Positions 17,022 to 27,115 are shown, numbered from the stretch's first letter. The stretch is DNA of 64,000 bases from Mycobacterium sp. HUMS_12744610 (GCF_041206865.1 NZ_JBGEDP010000001.1:5518001-5582000); one strand, 5' to 3'. The notes: a model not told the origin generated them from the sequence alone. Made by a program: numbers and translations.

Positions 17022-18152
17022 TCAGGGCCAGGGAACGGGGATGCCGTATCGATCCAGGTGGCGGCGGAGCCAGGCGCCCCCGCCGTGATCGTCACCACCG
17101 GGCCTGGCCGGGGGACCCTGTTGCGGGGGAGGCGCGGCCGGTGCGGGCGGCGGCGCGGCCGGAACGGGTGCGGGTGACGGCGCCGCGCGCGCCGGGGGCG
17201 GCGGCGCCGGCGTTGCTGACGGCGGGGGCGGGGCGGGCGCCGCGGTCTTCGGCGGCGGCGCCTGCGTCGCGGGGCCGTGGCTGCCGGTGTTGAGGACCAG
17301 CACCAGCGCGACCGCCGCCACCCCGGCGACCAAGACCGCCATCGCGGCGCCGGCCAACAGCACCGACCGGCGGCGACGCCGGCCGCGGTTCGTCTCGCCT
17401 TCGGTTTCGGCGTTCTCGACCCGGCCCCGGGCGGGGGCCGCCAGATCCTGCGCCGGCGGCATCGCCAGGGTGGGCGGTTCGCCCACCTGCGCGGTCGCCG
17501 CGGCCAGCGCGGCCCCGCGCGCCAGCGCCAGCTCGGGCTCCTCGGGAGCGGTCATCGGGAGCGGCGTCGCGGCCTCCAGCGCCGCCTTGATCGACCGGAT
17601 GTCGACACCGGCGCCCACCAGGAACACCTCGCCGGGGCGGTCCTGCTGGGCTGCGACCCCCGAGACCATCGCGGCCAGCTGGGCTGTTGCCGCATCCCCC
17701 TTCGTCAGTGCCCGACGCCGAACGCCCCCGCCGGGGCCGGCAGCGGTGTCCACCACTACCAGCGTCGCGGCGGCCGGCTCGACGAAGAGCAGCGCGGTCC
17801 GGTCGCGTTTGGACGCTCTTCCGAGCGCCTGGGCCAGCGCCGCGGCCGCGGTGAACGCCGAGACCAGAGTGACGTCGTCGATGCGGCGCCGCGCGAGGGC
17901 GTCGCGCAGGGCGGCCGCTTCGGCGTCGTCGGTGCAGGTGATTCCGGTCGACCGCAGCCGGTAGCCGCCGGCCGCCGCGGCGTCCCGGGTCCGGAGGATG
18001 GCCTCGATCGCCACGTCCGCCGCGGCGGTCGGTGGTTTGCCGGCTAGGCCGAAGTCGTGCCGGTCGACGGTGACTCCGCCGGCACCTGCCCCTTCGACGA
18101 GCACCAGGCGGACCGCCGCGGGTGCCACAGACATGCCGACTACGACGTCCAC
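17022..18152 (-). CDS. DUF7159-like membrane protein, paralog B (divergent)
   Basis: A 376-residue protein, the shortest and most divergent paralog. A GTG start (VDVVVGMSVAPAAVRLVLVE) has GGAGGAG just upstream. It keeps the central block (TAAALAQALG, FLVGAGVDIRSIKAALEA and ELALARGAALAAAT) but lacks the 'SSTAALAYAQDPGTG' segment found in the other four. A membrane helix (VLLAGAAMAVLVAGVAAVAL) follows a strongly basic GRRRRRS, so the N-terminal domain should be cytoplasmic. The tail is Pro/Ala-rich and short, ending in WLRRHLDRYGIPVPWP. It lies 53 bp downstream of paralog C. Confidence 0.75.
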   Translation of the reverse strand: MDVVVGMSVAPAAVRLVLVEGAGAGGVTVDRHDFGLAGKPPTAAADVAIEAILRTRDAAAAGGYRLRSTGITCTDDAEAAALRDALARRRIDDVTLVSAFTAAAALAQALGRASKRDRTALLFVEPAAATLVVVDTAAGPGGGVRRRALTKGDAATAQLAAMVSGVAAQQDRPGEVFLVGAGVDIRSIKAALEAATPLPMTAPEEPELALARGAALAAATAQVGEPPTLAMPPAQDLAAPARGRVENAETEGETNRGRRRRRSVLLAGAAMAVLVAGVAAVALVLVLNTGSHGPATQAPPPKTAAPAPPPPSATPAPPPPARAAPSPAPVPAAPPPAPAAPPPQQGPPARPGGDDHGGGAWLRRHLDRYGIPVPWP

Positions 18153-18205
18153 CGCTCCTCCACCTCCACCTTCACCTGTCGATGTGCTGCGCTGCGGCGA
18201 GAGGG

Positions 18206-19735
18206 CTACCTGCGCCCGAAACCACCACCGAATCCACCGAAACCATGCCCACCGCCGAAGCCGCCGAAACCGTGGCCGCCGAAGCCGTGGCCCCCGCCGA
18301 AGCCGCCGTGACCGCCGCCGAAGAGGCCGCCCAGCGGGCCGCGGCCACCCCCGAACGGACCGCCACCGAACGGACCCCGCGGGCCCGGCCCGCCGAACGG
18401 ACCACCACCGAACGGACCCCGCGGGCCCGGCACGCCGAACGGGCCCCGGCCTCCCCACCGCGGGGCGGGCGGATGAACGACCGGCGCCCGGGGCACCGGC
18501 GGACGGATGATCGGCACCCGGGGCACGGGAACGGGCACGGGCGGAGGAACCACCGGAATCGGCGCGGGCGCGGGCGGGGCCGCGGGAGCAGGAGCCACCG
18601 CGGGCGGGCGTATCGGGTGGGGTATCACCACCGGCCGGGGCGGCTTCGCCTGGACCGCCGGCGCGGGCGCGGAATGCGTTGGGACGATGATGTTTTCGTT
18701 CGGGCTGGGCCGCAAGGCCACTGTGGGACGAATGTTGATGGCCAGGGCGATCTCCAGGGCGACGACCGCCGCGATGACGATCACCGTCAACGTGCTGCCC
18801 ACCAACATCAGGGATTTGCGCCGCGGTGTCTTTGTTCTCGGGCCGAAGACGACGGTCTGCGCGTCGGCGTCCTCGTCCGGCACGGCGCTGTAGGCGACGT
18901 TGTCCTCGCCTTCGCCGCCATCGCCGGCCGTGTCCGAAGCGCCCTGATAGGCGGGAAGCAGACCCGGAGACTGCCCGGCCAGAGCGAGGGGATCGATTTC
19001 GCCGGTGCCGGGGTCCAGCGCGTAGGCCAGCGCGGCGGTGGACGACGCGAACAACGGCGCGTTCGCCGACGCCAGCGCCGCACCCCGCGCCAGGGCCGTC
19101 TCCGGCTCGTCGGGGATGGCCAGGCGCAGGGACGTCGCGGCCTCCAGCGCCGGCTTGATCAGCGGGACATCGACGCCGGATCCGACGACGACCACGCCCT
19201 CGGGTCGCGCGTCGAGCGCCTCGGCGCCGGAAACCATCCCGGCGAGCTCGGCCACCGCCTCCTGGTCGTCGTCGGAAAGAACCCGGCGGTGCACATCGGA
19301 AACCGACCCGTCGGCGGTGTTGATCACGGCGAGGGTCGCGGTGTAGGGCTCGACGAACAGCAGCGCCGTGTGCGTGCAATTGGTGGCGTCGCCGACGGAC
19401 TGGGCCAGCGCGGCCGCGGCCATGAACGCCGAGACCAGCATCACGTTCTCGAGTTTGTGGTCGATCAGCGCGTCGCGCAGCATCGCGGCCTCGACGTGAT
19501 CGGTCCAGGTCACTCCCGTCGACAACAGCTGGTAGCCACCCTCTTCGGCGCCCTGCCGGGTGCCGAGAATCGCCGAGACCACCTGGCTCGGCGCGTCGGC
19601 GGGCGACGACTGCCCGGTGTCGAAGTCGTCCTGGTCGACGACGACCCCGTCGGCGTTCTCCCCCTCGACCAGCACCATGCGGACCCTGGTCGGCGTCATC
19701 GAAACGCCGAGCACGATGTCCACCACTTTTCCCAT
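18206..19735 (-). CDS. DUF7159-like membrane protein, paralog C
   Basis: A 509-residue protein from ATG 19735 (MGKVVDIVLGVSM); a GTG 12 bp later is the alternative that matches its paralogs. The domain has the family hallmarks (FMAAAALAQSVGD, VVVGSGVDVPLIKPALEA, FASSTAALAYALDPGTGEID). The membrane helix is LMLVGSTLTVIVIAAVVALE. The tail is unusual: Pro-Val-rich, then about 100 residues of Gly/Phe/Pro (PRGPFGGGPFGG) and Gly/His/Phe (HGFGGHGFGGFGGGHGFG). Such GF-rich chains often phase-separate or bind surfaces; this is speculation. Three 14-bp repeats lie just upstream. Confidence 0.8.
   Translation of the reverse strand: MGKVVDIVLGVSMTPTRVRMVLVEGENADGVVVDQDDFDTGQSSPADAPSQVVSAILGTRQGAEEGGYQLLSTGVTWTDHVEAAMLRDALIDHKLENVMLVSAFMAAAALAQSVGDATNCTHTALLFVEPYTATLAVINTADGSVSDVHRRVLSDDDQEAVAELAGMVSGAEALDARPEGVVVVGSGVDVPLIKPALEAATSLRLAIPDEPETALARGAALASANAPLFASSTAALAYALDPGTGEIDPLALAGQSPGLLPAYQGASDTAGDGGEGEDNVAYSAVPDEDADAQTVVFGPRTKTPRRKSLMLVGSTLTVIVIAAVVALEIALAINIRPTVALRPSPNENIIVPTHSAPAPAVQAKPPRPVVIPHPIRPPAVAPAPAAPPAPAPIPVVPPPVPVPVPRVPIIRPPVPRAPVVHPPAPRWGGRGPFGVPGPRGPFGGGPFGGPGPRGPFGGGPFGGGRGPLGGLFGGGHGGFGGGHGFGGHGFGGFGGGHGFGGFGGGFGRR
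18351..18434 (-). repeat. 42-bp tandem repeat, two units, in the paralog C tail
   Basis: Units 18351-18392 and 18393-18434 differ at two positions and are followed by a partial third. They encode the PGPRGPFGGGPFGG repeats of the Gly/Phe-rich tail. In-frame length variation is expected. Confidence 0.85.
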
Positions 19736-19743
19736 CCCCCTGG

Positions 19744-19785
19744 GTAATTCGCTGCGCGTAATTCGCTGCGCGTAATTCGCTGCGC
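19744..19785 (+). repeat. Three perfect 14-bp direct repeats upstream of paralog C
   Basis: GTAATTCGCTGCGC occurs three times head to tail (19744-19757, 19758-19771, 19772-19785) with no mismatch. The run begins 9 bp upstream of the paralog C start, in the 233-bp gap between paralogs D and C. It could be an array of regulator sites or a slippage-prone repeat altering leader length. Confidence 0.9.
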
Positions 19786-19968
19786 CGTCCACGGTACGAG
19801 CCGGGATCGCCTTGGCCACCGGGCGACGGAAACCTCACGCCTCGTGGAGTTCCGGCTCACAGGTGCGACGGCACAGTTCTAGACCGACCGCAATGATCCG
19901 AGCGTACCCGCGCGGCGCGCGGACACCGGCCAATCCTCGTTCGCTGTGCTGCGGCACCGGGCCGAACG

Positions 19969-21708
19969 TCAGTGGTGCCCGCCGAATCCACCGAAACCAC
20001 CGCCGTGGCCGCCGCCACCGAATCCGCCGAACGGCCCTCCACCGCCGAAGGGTCCGCCCCCGCCGAACGTTCCCCCGCCGTGGCCGCCGCCGAACGGTCC
20101 ACCGCCACCAAACGGGCCGGGACCACCGATCGGCCCGCCACCGGGCGCCGGCACATGACCACCCAGACCACCAGGCCCACCCAGACCACCTGGAACATGA
20201 ACAGGCCCACCACCCGGACCACCCAGCCCACCCGGACCCCCACCTGGCACCGGCACATGACCATCAAGCCCACCCGGGCCTGCACCCGGCTTGGGCGGCG
20301 CGCCCTGCCCGCCGGGAACGGGGTGGGGCGGCGACAGCGGACCCGTGCCACCGCCCGACGGCGGCGACTGCGGGTGCGGCGCGTGGACGGGCGGGGGAAC
20401 CACCACGGGTTGCGGCGCGTGCGGCACAGGCGCAGACGGCGGGCTCAGAACGCGGTAGGGGAGGGGCACGCCGAGCATGGGCGCGGGCACGTGAATCGGC
20501 GGCGCCGGGACCGGCACCACCGGCGGGACCGCCACGGGCACCGGCACGATCGGAGCCGCCGGGACCGGAGGCGCCGCCGCCGGCACCGGGGCGGCCACCG
20601 GCGGGTTCAGGGGCTTGGGCGCTGCCACCGGTAGGGGCACGTTGAGCGCCGGCTTCGGGGCCACGGCCGGGAGCGGCGCGGGCGCCGGTGCCTGCCGGGC
20701 CGGGACGATCAGCTGTTGAGCGGGAGTGGGCTGGAGGGCGACCGTCGTGCGGATGCCGATCGCCAGCGCGATCTCGAGCGCCAGCACCGCGCTGATGCCG
20801 GCCACCGCCAGCCCGCTGCCGATCAGCAGGGCGGGCCGGCGGCGCGGTTGGCCCGCGTCGGGGGCGAAGAGCCCTTCGATGACGGCGGTCGGGGCTTCGG
20901 AGTCCGGGTCTGGCACCGCGCTGTACGCGACGTCGTTCTCGCCGGGAACCCCGGAGAGGCTGAGGTAGTCCGGCAGGCCGGATACGTCGACTACACCGGT
21001 CCCGGCGTCCTGGGCGTAGGCCAGGGCAGCGGTCGAGGAGGCGAACAACGGCGCGTTCGCCGACGCCAGCGCGGCGCCACGGGCCAGCGCCGTCTGCGGC
21101 TCCTCCGGCAGGCTGACGTCCAGCGACGTCGCCGCCTCCAGCGTCGGCCGCAGCGGGGCGACGTCGACACCGGACCCCACCACGAACAGCCCGCCCGCGG
21201 CCGGTGCCGAACCGTCGAGCCCGGCCACCATCGCCCCGAGTTGCGCGACCGCCTCGTCGTAGGTCTCGGCATCGAGGCACGTCTTGCGGACGTCGGCGAT
21301 GGAGCCGTCGGACGTCTCCACCAGCGCCGTCGTCGCGATGCCGGGCTCCACGAACAGCACCGCGGTGCGTTCGTAACCCATTGCGCCGCCGACGGATTGC
21401 GCCAGCGAGATGGCGGCCAGGAACGCCGACACCAGCATGACATTGTCGATCCGGTGGGCGGCCAGCGCGTCGCGCAACGCGGCGGCCTCCTGCTGATCGG
21501 TCCAGCTCACCCCGATCGAGGACAGCTCCAGACCCGCGTCGGCCGCGCCCTGGCGGGTGCCCAGGATGGCGGCGATCACCCGATCGGGGGCGCCGGCGTC
21601 GACGTCGAACTCGTCCTCTTCGATCGTGGGGCCGTCGGCGTTCTCGCCCTCCAGCAAAACCAGCTGGATCGCTGCCGGTGCCATCGACACCCCGAGCACG
21701 GTGTCCAA
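19969..21708 (-). CDS. DUF7159-like membrane protein, paralog D
   Basis: The longest paralog, 579 residues, read from a TTG start (LDTVLGVSMAPAAIQLVLLE) with GGAGGA a few bases upstream, as in paralog A. The N-terminal domain has FLAAISLAQSVGGAMGYERT, FVVGSGVDVAPLRPTLEAAT and FASSTAALAYAQDAGTGVVD. The membrane helix is near LLIGSGLAVAGISAVLALE. The tail exceeds 220 residues: Pro/Val/Ala first, then Pro/Gly (GPGGLDGHVPVPGGGPGGLG) and a Gly/Phe/His end. It is the first of the four tandem copies in the direction of transcription, 108 bp from dcd. Function unknown. Confidence 0.8.
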   Translation of the reverse strand: MDTVLGVSMAPAAIQLVLLEGENADGPTIEEDEFDVDAGAPDRVIAAILGTRQGAADAGLELSSIGVSWTDQQEAAALRDALAAHRIDNVMLVSAFLAAISLAQSVGGAMGYERTAVLFVEPGIATTALVETSDGSIADVRKTCLDAETYDEAVAQLGAMVAGLDGSAPAAGGLFVVGSGVDVAPLRPTLEAATSLDVSLPEEPQTALARGAALASANAPLFASSTAALAYAQDAGTGVVDVSGLPDYLSLSGVPGENDVAYSAVPDPDSEAPTAVIEGLFAPDAGQPRRRPALLIGSGLAVAGISAVLALEIALAIGIRTTVALQPTPAQQLIVPARQAPAPAPLPAVAPKPALNVPLPVAAPKPLNPPVAAPVPAAAPPVPAAPIVPVPVAVPPVVPVPAPPIHVPAPMLGVPLPYRVLSPPSAPVPHAPQPVVVPPPVHAPHPQSPPSGGGTGPLSPPHPVPGGQGAPPKPGAGPGGLDGHVPVPGGGPGGLGGPGGGPVHVPGGLGGPGGLGGHVPAPGGGPIGGPGPFGGGGPFGGGHGGGTFGGGGPFGGGGPFGGFGGGGHGGGFGGFGGHH

Positions 21709-21816
21709 AACCCATCCTCCAAAAATCCCGCAGCCTGCCGTGGTCTGGGGGAGGAAAACCACGCGGACCGCTACATCGATCTTCGGCGGTGAAGCTGTGC
21801 CGCGGGCCTGCCGAAG

Positions 21817-22389
21817 CTAGGGACTTCGTATGAAATTCTGGTAGGAGCGCGACGGCGTGGGTCCGCGCTGGCCCTGGTATTTCGAACCGACGGCCGAACT
21901 GCCGTAAGGGTGTTCCGCCGGGCTGGTCAGACGCAGGATGCACAGCTGGCCGATCTTCATGCCCGGCCACAGGGTGATCGGCAAGTTGGCGACGTTGGAC
22001 AGCTCCAACGTGATGTGGCCGCTGAAACCGGGATCGATGAACCCGGCCGTCGAGTGCGTCAGCAGGCCCAGGCGGCCCAGCGACGATTTGCCTTCCAAAC
22101 GTCCCGCGAGGTCGTCGGGCAGGGTGAACAGCTCCAGCGTCGCGCCGAGCACGAACTCGCCGGGGTGCAGCACGAACGGTTCGCCGGGGTCGGGTTCGAC
22201 CAGGCTGGTCAGCTCGTCCTGCTGCTTGGCGGGGTCGATGTGGGTGTAGCGGGTGTTGTTGAACACCCGGAACAGGCGGTCGAGGCGGACGTCGATGCTG
22301 GAGGGCTGCACCAGCGTGTCGTCGAACGGGTCGACACCCAGCCGGCCGGCGGCGACTTCGGCCCTCAGGTCACGATCGGAGAGCAGCAT
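21817..22389 (-). CDS. dcd: dCTP deaminase (probably bifunctional dCTP deaminase/dUTPase)
   Basis: A 190-residue trimeric-dUTPase-fold protein (Rv0321 homolog). The key block [20 protein letters not shown] plus [14 protein letters not shown] holds the catalytic region, and [12 protein letters not shown] is the typical following strand. The mycobacterial enzyme is known to make dUMP directly from dCTP, supplying thymidylate synthesis. Full length and intact. In M. tuberculosis it sits directly beside udgA; here four DUF7159-like genes lie between them. Confidence 0.96.
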   Translation of the reverse strand: MLLSDRDLRAEVAAGRLGVDPFDDTLVQPSSIDVRLDRLFRVFNNTRYTHIDPAKQQDELTSLVEPDPGEPFVLHPGEFVLGATLELFTLPDDLAGRLEGKSSLGRLGLLTHSTAGFIDPGFSGHITLELSNVANLPITLWPGMKIGQLCILRLTSPAEHPYGSSAVGSKYQGQRGPTPSRSYQNFIRSP

Positions 22390-22424
22390 CCGCAGAGCCT
22401 ATCTGCCGCGCAGACGGCCCCGGC

Positions 22425-23084
22425 TCAACGCAGGTACACCTCCCGGCCGGTGGGATATCCGCCGCCGGTGGTGGTGACGTGGACGTGGTCGTAGTGGCCC
22501 AGCCTGCTCGGTTGCGCGCCGTTGGGCGTGTAGTAGACGCCGCGCCAGATGGCGTCCTGCATGCCGAATCGACGGGCGTTGCGGCGCACGAACGCGACGA
22601 TCTGGTTGCCCAGCGCTATGCCATGGGCGCTGCCGGGGTCGGGGATCATCACGTCGATCGCCAGACCGTTGGGATGCCAGGGCAACGGATCCGGGCGCAC
22701 CCCGCCGATCTCGTGGATCTCGGGGAACTCGGCGCTGATGGCGCGGGCCGCCAAGATGGTCCTGACCTGCAGGCCGTGCTCGGGTGCGACGCCGGCCGGC
22801 AAGAATCTGGGTTGCCGGTGGTAGCGGGAGGCGGCGGCGAACTCAGCGCCGCGGGCCGCGCCGTCACCGGCCGTCCCCGGAGCCGGCATCGCCGCCACCA
22901 CCTCGAAACAACACGGTTCGACGTCGGCCACGACCGGCTCGGCGACGATCTCACGCGCGGCGCCCGGATACGCATCAGCGCTCGCCGCTAAGAAGACGAC
23001 GGCGGGGGCGGCTATCGCTGCCAGGAGAGTTGCCGACTTGCGGCGCGTCCTGGGTAACTCGTGCCTGCCCACAGGAGGCACCAT
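22425..23084 (-). CDS. Exported M15/LAS-type peptidase-like protein (Rv0320 homolog)
   Basis: A 219-residue protein with an N-terminal basic stretch and signal-like helix (SATLLAAIAAPAVVFLAASA). The C-terminal half carries the zinc-site pattern of LAS/M15 peptidases: WHPNGLAIDVMIPDPGSAHG (His and Asp of the HxxGxAxD type) and HYDHVHVTTTGG (the DHxH end). Enzymes of this shape cut peptidoglycan stem peptides, so a cell-wall hydrolase role outside the membrane is likely; activity is inferred. Upstream, GTCAC-N6-GTAAA at 23100-23115 recalls the loose direct repeats reported for MtrA, a regulator of wall hydrolases, but this is weak evidence. Confidence 0.75.
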   Translation of the reverse strand: MVPPVGRHELPRTRRKSATLLAAIAAPAVVFLAASADAYPGAAREIVAEPVVADVEPCCFEVVAAMPAPGTAGDGAARGAEFAAASRYHRQPRFLPAGVAPEHGLQVRTILAARAISAEFPEIHEIGGVRPDPLPWHPNGLAIDVMIPDPGSAHGIALGNQIVAFVRRNARRFGMQDAIWRGVYYTPNGAQPSRLGHYDHVHVTTTGGGYPTGREVYLR

Positions 23085-23239
23085 ACGAGATCACGAATTG
23101 TCACGAAAGGGTAAACATCACGGCGTCACTGTCGGGGGCTGCTCAGCCGGTGCGACTCGAGCGGCTTACTCTGCGCCGCCGCGACGACCGCCCTACGGTC
23201 CGGCCCCGGCAACGGATGCTAGCCTTTCGAAGCGACACC

Positions 23240-23313
23240 GCCGATGTAGTTCAATGGCAGAACATCAGCTTCCCAAGCTGAATACGCGGGTTCGATTCCC
23301 GTCATCGGCTCCA
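23240..23313 (+). tRNA. tRNA-Gly (anticodon CCC)
   Basis: A 74-nt cloverleaf including an encoded CCA. The acceptor stem is GCCGATG/CATCGGC. The anticodon stem TCAGC/GCTGA encloses the loop TTCCCAA, giving anticodon CCC. The T arm has loop TTCGATT. The last bases of the T arm, acceptor stem and CC (23294-23312) are repeated exactly at 28025-28043, so this tRNA seems to have served as an integration site. Confidence 0.95.
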
Positions 23314-23412
23314 CAAAGCACCTGGCAGTGGCCGGTCGTTCACCGCTGGGCACAGAACCGGCGTCGCGCCTTCACGCCGGCGTGAATCTCGACGCTCACG
23401 CGCCTCGTCAGA

Positions 23413-26343
23413 TCAGCGCTGCTGTACCAATCCGCCCGCCGGGTGCTCCTCGACGTTCTCAAGGATCAACTCACGCACGGCGCGGCGCGGTCCGTACGGT
23501 CGCAGCATGGTGCTGGCCGGCCGTGGACGCACGTGCTGCGGCCACCAGAACCAGCGCCCGAGCAGGGTGGCCAGCGACGGTGTCATGAACGACCGCACGA
23601 TCAACGTGTCGAACAGCAACCCCAGCGCGATCGTGGTACCCACCTGGGCCATCACCAGCAGCGGGCTGAACATGAACGTGGCCATGGTCGCGGCGAACAC
23701 CAGACCGGCGGAGGTCACCACCGAGCCCGAGCCGGCCACGGCGCGGATGATGCCCGTCTTGAGCCCGGCGCGGATCTCTTCTTTGAACCGCGATATCAGC
23801 AGCAGGTTGTAGTCCGAGCCGACCGCCAGCAGCAGGATGATCGCCATCGCCAGCACCATCCAGTGCAGCTTTATGCCCAGGATGTACTGCCATAGGAGCA
23901 CGGAGAGTCCGAACGAGGCGCCCAGAGAGAGAAGCACCGTTCCGACGATCACAAAGGCCGCCACCAAGCTTCGGGTGATCAACAGCATGATGATGAAAAT
24001 CAGTGTGGCTGCGGCAATTCCGGCGATCATCAGGTCGATGTTAGAGCCGTCGTGCATGTCCTTGTACGTCGCAGCCGTACCGCCGAGGTAGACCTTGGCG
24101 CCCTCCCAGGGCGTGCCTTTGATCGCCTCGTGCACGGCCTGCTTGATCGGTTCGATGCGGCTGATGCCTCCAGGAGTCGCCGGGTCGCCCTCGTGGGAGA
24201 TGATCAACCGGACAGCGTGCCCGTTCGGGGAGATGAACTGCTTGAGACCCCGCGCGAAATCCGGGCTCCTGAACGCCTCCGGCGGCAGGTAGAAGGTGTC
24301 GTCGTTCTTGGCCGCGTCGAAGGCATCGCCTTCGGCGGTGGCGTTCTCGGACTGCGCTCTGGCCTGTTCATTGAGCCCCATCGTGGTCGCGTAGTTCGAC
24401 ATGATGGTGTCCAGGTTGCGCTGCTGGCTCTCGATCTGCGGCGGTATGAGCGCCACCAGCTTGGGCTGAATCCGATCCAGCTTGTCCAGATTCGCGCTGA
24501 GCGCCACGATGTTCTGCGCCACCTGGTCGATGCCGTCCAGCGCGTTGAAGATCGAACGGATCGCCCAGCACACCGGAATGTCGTAGCAGTGTCTCTCCCA
24601 GTAGAAGTAGCTGCGGATCGGCCGGAAGAAGTCGTCGAAGTTGGCGATGTCGTCGCGCAACGCCTCGGTGATATGCACGGTTTGCTTGGTCAGCTTGGCG
24701 GTTTCGTGCGTCGTGTTGCTGAGGTCCTGGGTGACCCGCATCTGCTCGTACAGGGTCGCCATCGTCTTGCGCAGTTCGTCCGCCTGCTTGAGCAAGTTCT
24801 TTGACTGCTCGTCCTGATAGTGCTGGGTCTGGATCCGCTGCGCGGCTTGTGCGCCCATCTGGAAACCGAGAGTGCTGTGGTCGAGCGGCGTGCCCAGCGG
24901 CCGGGTAATGGTCTGCACACGGCCGATGCCGGGGATGTGGAAGACCGCCTTGGCGACCTTGTCCAGGACCAGGAAGTCGGCCGGGTTACGCAGGTCGTGA
25001 TCCGTCTCGATCATCAACAGCTCGGGATTGAGCCGAGCCTGGTCGAAGTGTCGGTCCGCGGCGGCATAACCGACATTGGCGGGGGTGTCCGCCGGCAGGA
25101 AGTGGCGGGTGTCGTAGTCCGTCTTGTAACCGGGCAGGGCGACCAGGCCAACCAACGCGACACCGATGGTCACCGCGAGAACCGGCGCGGGCCAGCGGAC
25201 GACCGCGGTGCCGATCCGGCGCCAGCCCCGCGTCTGCAACTTTCGCTTCGGATCCATCAGCTTGAAGAAAGTGGCAACGGTGAGCACCGCCGGACCCAAA
25301 GTCAACGCAGCGAATACCGCGACCAGCATCCCGACGGCGCAGGGCACGCCCATGGTTTGGAAATACGGCAACCGGCAGAAACTCAAGCAGTACATCGCGC
25401 CGGCGATGGTCAGGCCCGAACCCAATACCACATGCGCGGTGCCGTGGAACATGGTGTAGAACGCTTCTTCGCGCGTCTGTCCCACCCCGCGTGCCTCGTG
25501 GTAGCGGCCTACGATGAAGATCGCGTAATCGGTGCTGGCAGCGATCGCCAACAACACCAGCATGTTGTTGGCGAAGGTGGACAACCCCATGATCCCATAA
25601 TTTCCCAGCACCGCGACGACGCCCCGTGCCGCAGCCAACTCGATGAAGACCATGGTCAGCATGATCATGACGGTGGTTACCGACCGGTAGACGACCAGCA
25701 GCATCACGATGATCACCAGGATCGTCACCATGGTGACTATTGCGATACCTTTTTCACCCGCATGAGACTGATCGGCGATCAGCGGACCCGCTCCGGTGAC
25801 GTAGGCTTTGATTCCTGGCGGCGCGGGCACCGAGTCCACTATCTTGCGAACGGCGGCGGTCGACTCGGCGGCCAGGTTGCCGCCCATGTTGCCGGCGAGA
25901 TAGACCTGGACGTAGGCGGCTTTCTGGTCGTGACTCTGGGAACCCGCGGCGGTCAGCGGATCGCTCCAGAAATCCTGCACGTGCTGAACGTGCTTCTTGT
26001 CTTGCTCGAGGCGCCTGACGATCTCGTCGTAGTAGCGATGGGCTTCCGCTCCGAGCGGCTTGTCACCCTCCAGCAAGACCATCGCCGAGCTGTCGGAGTT
26101 GAACTCTTTGAACGTCGCTCCGATGTGCATCATCGACTGGAACGATGGCGAGTCCGTCGGACTCATCGACACCGCCTGGTTTTTGGCGACGACCTCGAGC
26201 TGCGGGGCCGCGGTGTTGGTGACAAAGACGATGCCCAACCACACCAGGACGATCGGCAGCGCCAGCCGATGGATCATCCGCGGTAGGAACGGCGGGATCA
26301 GCGGCTGATCGACGCGCGGCGGAGCCTCCCTCAGCTCGCTCAT
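23413..26343 (-). CDS. MmpL-family RND lipid transporter
   Basis: A 976-residue RND transporter with the MmpL layout: one N-terminal helix, a periplasmic domain (about 50-190), helices 2-6, a large second periplasmic domain rich in helix and coiled coil (about 420-740), then helices 7-12. The paired Asp-Tyr residues of the proton path are present in both halves ([15 protein letters not shown] and [14 protein letters not shown]). It is nearest in type to MmpL4/MmpL5, which with MmpS proteins export siderophores, glycopeptidolipids or drugs. The cargo is unknown. Its ATG overlaps the mmpS stop (ATGA), so the two are coupled. It lies within the tRNA-flanked segment. Confidence 0.9.
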   Translation of the reverse strand: MSELREAPPRVDQPLIPPFLPRMIHRLALPIVLVWLGIVFVTNTAAPQLEVVAKNQAVSMSPTDSPSFQSMMHIGATFKEFNSDSSAMVLLEGDKPLGAEAHRYYDEIVRRLEQDKKHVQHVQDFWSDPLTAAGSQSHDQKAAYVQVYLAGNMGGNLAAESTAAVRKIVDSVPAPPGIKAYVTGAGPLIADQSHAGEKGIAIVTMVTILVIIVMLLVVYRSVTTVMIMLTMVFIELAAARGVVAVLGNYGIMGLSTFANNMLVLLAIAASTDYAIFIVGRYHEARGVGQTREEAFYTMFHGTAHVVLGSGLTIAGAMYCLSFCRLPYFQTMGVPCAVGMLVAVFAALTLGPAVLTVATFFKLMDPKRKLQTRGWRRIGTAVVRWPAPVLAVTIGVALVGLVALPGYKTDYDTRHFLPADTPANVGYAAADRHFDQARLNPELLMIETDHDLRNPADFLVLDKVAKAVFHIPGIGRVQTITRPLGTPLDHSTLGFQMGAQAAQRIQTQHYQDEQSKNLLKQADELRKTMATLYEQMRVTQDLSNTTHETAKLTKQTVHITEALRDDIANFDDFFRPIRSYFYWERHCYDIPVCWAIRSIFNALDGIDQVAQNIVALSANLDKLDRIQPKLVALIPPQIESQQRNLDTIMSNYATTMGLNEQARAQSENATAEGDAFDAAKNDDTFYLPPEAFRSPDFARGLKQFISPNGHAVRLIISHEGDPATPGGISRIEPIKQAVHEAIKGTPWEGAKVYLGGTAATYKDMHDGSNIDLMIAGIAAATLIFIIMLLITRSLVAAFVIVGTVLLSLGASFGLSVLLWQYILGIKLHWMVLAMAIILLLAVGSDYNLLLISRFKEEIRAGLKTGIIRAVAGSGSVVTSAGLVFAATMATFMFSPLLVMAQVGTTIALGLLFDTLIVRSFMTPSLATLLGRWFWWPQHVRPRPASTMLRPYGPRRAVRELILENVEEHPAGGLVQQR

Positions 26344-26888
26344 GCGGACTTGTCCAAGCAGTAGACGAAGGGGTTCACGGTTTCGTTGGAATCCGAGCGA
26401 TTCGGGGTCTTGATGACGTCACCGCGACCGTCGTGATTGTTCACGACGAATCGGCACGCGATCCAACTGCCGTCTCCTTGCGCCATCAGGTTTGCCGGGA
26501 TGCCGGGCTTCGTTGAACTCAACACTTTGCTCCAGGGCAAGGGCACATTCAGTGCCTGCTGCGGATGGCTGTTTTCGTCGAGGTAGTTGATGGTCGCCGT
26601 GCTGCCCGGCGAGCCCCAGACCTCGAGCGTGATCGTCTTGGCGTTGAACTGGTCGAGGACCTCGCCCGAGGTGCCACCACCGAACGAACCCCGGTGAACG
26701 CCGAAGATGCCGTGCAATCGGTAGACGACGAACCCCGACAGCGCAACGACGGCTGTGACCGTGAGCACCAACCAGAAGCGCCCCAAGATCCCCTGTTTCT
26801 TGGCGCGCTGCGCAGCGACCTCGTTGCCCTCGCTGGCGGCGGAGCCCTGCTTCTTCAGCGGTTCGGTCGTTGGCTCGGTCATCGTCAT
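26340..26888 (-). CDS. MmpS-family accessory protein
   Basis: A 182-residue protein with a cytoplasmic N-terminus, one membrane helix ([20 protein letters not shown], about 39-58) and a periplasmic beta domain. That domain has [20 protein letters not shown] and [19 protein letters not shown], both typical of MmpS. MmpS partners help their cognate MmpL export lipids or siderophores. The gene overlaps mmpL by 4 bp and the small upstream gene by 4 bp. The N-terminus is a little longer than most MmpS proteins owing to a charged Lys/Glu segment. Two Cys (ACRFV and VYCLDKSA) may pair. Confidence 0.9.
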   Translation of the reverse strand: MTMTEPTTEPLKKQGSAASEGNEVAAQRAKKQGILGRFWLVLTVTAVVALSGFVVYRLHGIFGVHRGSFGGGTSGEVLDQFNAKTITLEVWGSPGSTATINYLDENSHPQQALNVPLPWSKVLSSTKPGIPANLMAQGDGSWIACRFVVNNHDGRGDVIKTPNRSDSNETVNPFVYCLDKSA

Positions 26889-27115
26889 GGGCGCTTCATG
26901 TCCTTCACCACGGGCGCAACGTTAGTTAGCGCATGTGCAACCTCGGAGATGCCCCACAGGGTCTTGATCGGGCCGGCCACAGCGCTCCCCCTTCGTCGGC
27001 CTTCCTTCATCCGGGCGTCGTTGCGCCGGTTGGTTTCCGACGCCACGGTCGGCTCAGGCCCCGACCACTCGACGGGTTCGGGACCGTCTTCACCGGTTGC
27101 AGTTCGCCAAGCCAT
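26885..27115 (-). CDS. Small protein upstream of mmpS
   Basis: A 76-residue protein overlapping mmpS by 4 bp (ATGA) and lying 24 bp after tetR, so it is clearly part of the operon. The first half is polar and charged with an Arg/Lys-rich patch (ARMKEGRRRG). The second half (KTLWGISEVAHALTNVAPVV) is amphipathic and may lie on the membrane. I know no family for it. It might be a third component of the transporter or a leader for translational coupling. Coding status is supported by the overlaps rather than by homology. Confidence 0.55.
   Translation of the reverse strand: MAWRTATGEDGPEPVEWSGPEPTVASETNRRNDARMKEGRRRGSAVAGPIKTLWGISEVAHALTNVAPVVKDMKRP

Noticed and set aside
17022..19838. One 938-residue minus-strand protein
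   Set aside because: Only the last 376 residues are a real protein (paralog B). The upstream part is an out-of-frame reading of paralog C.
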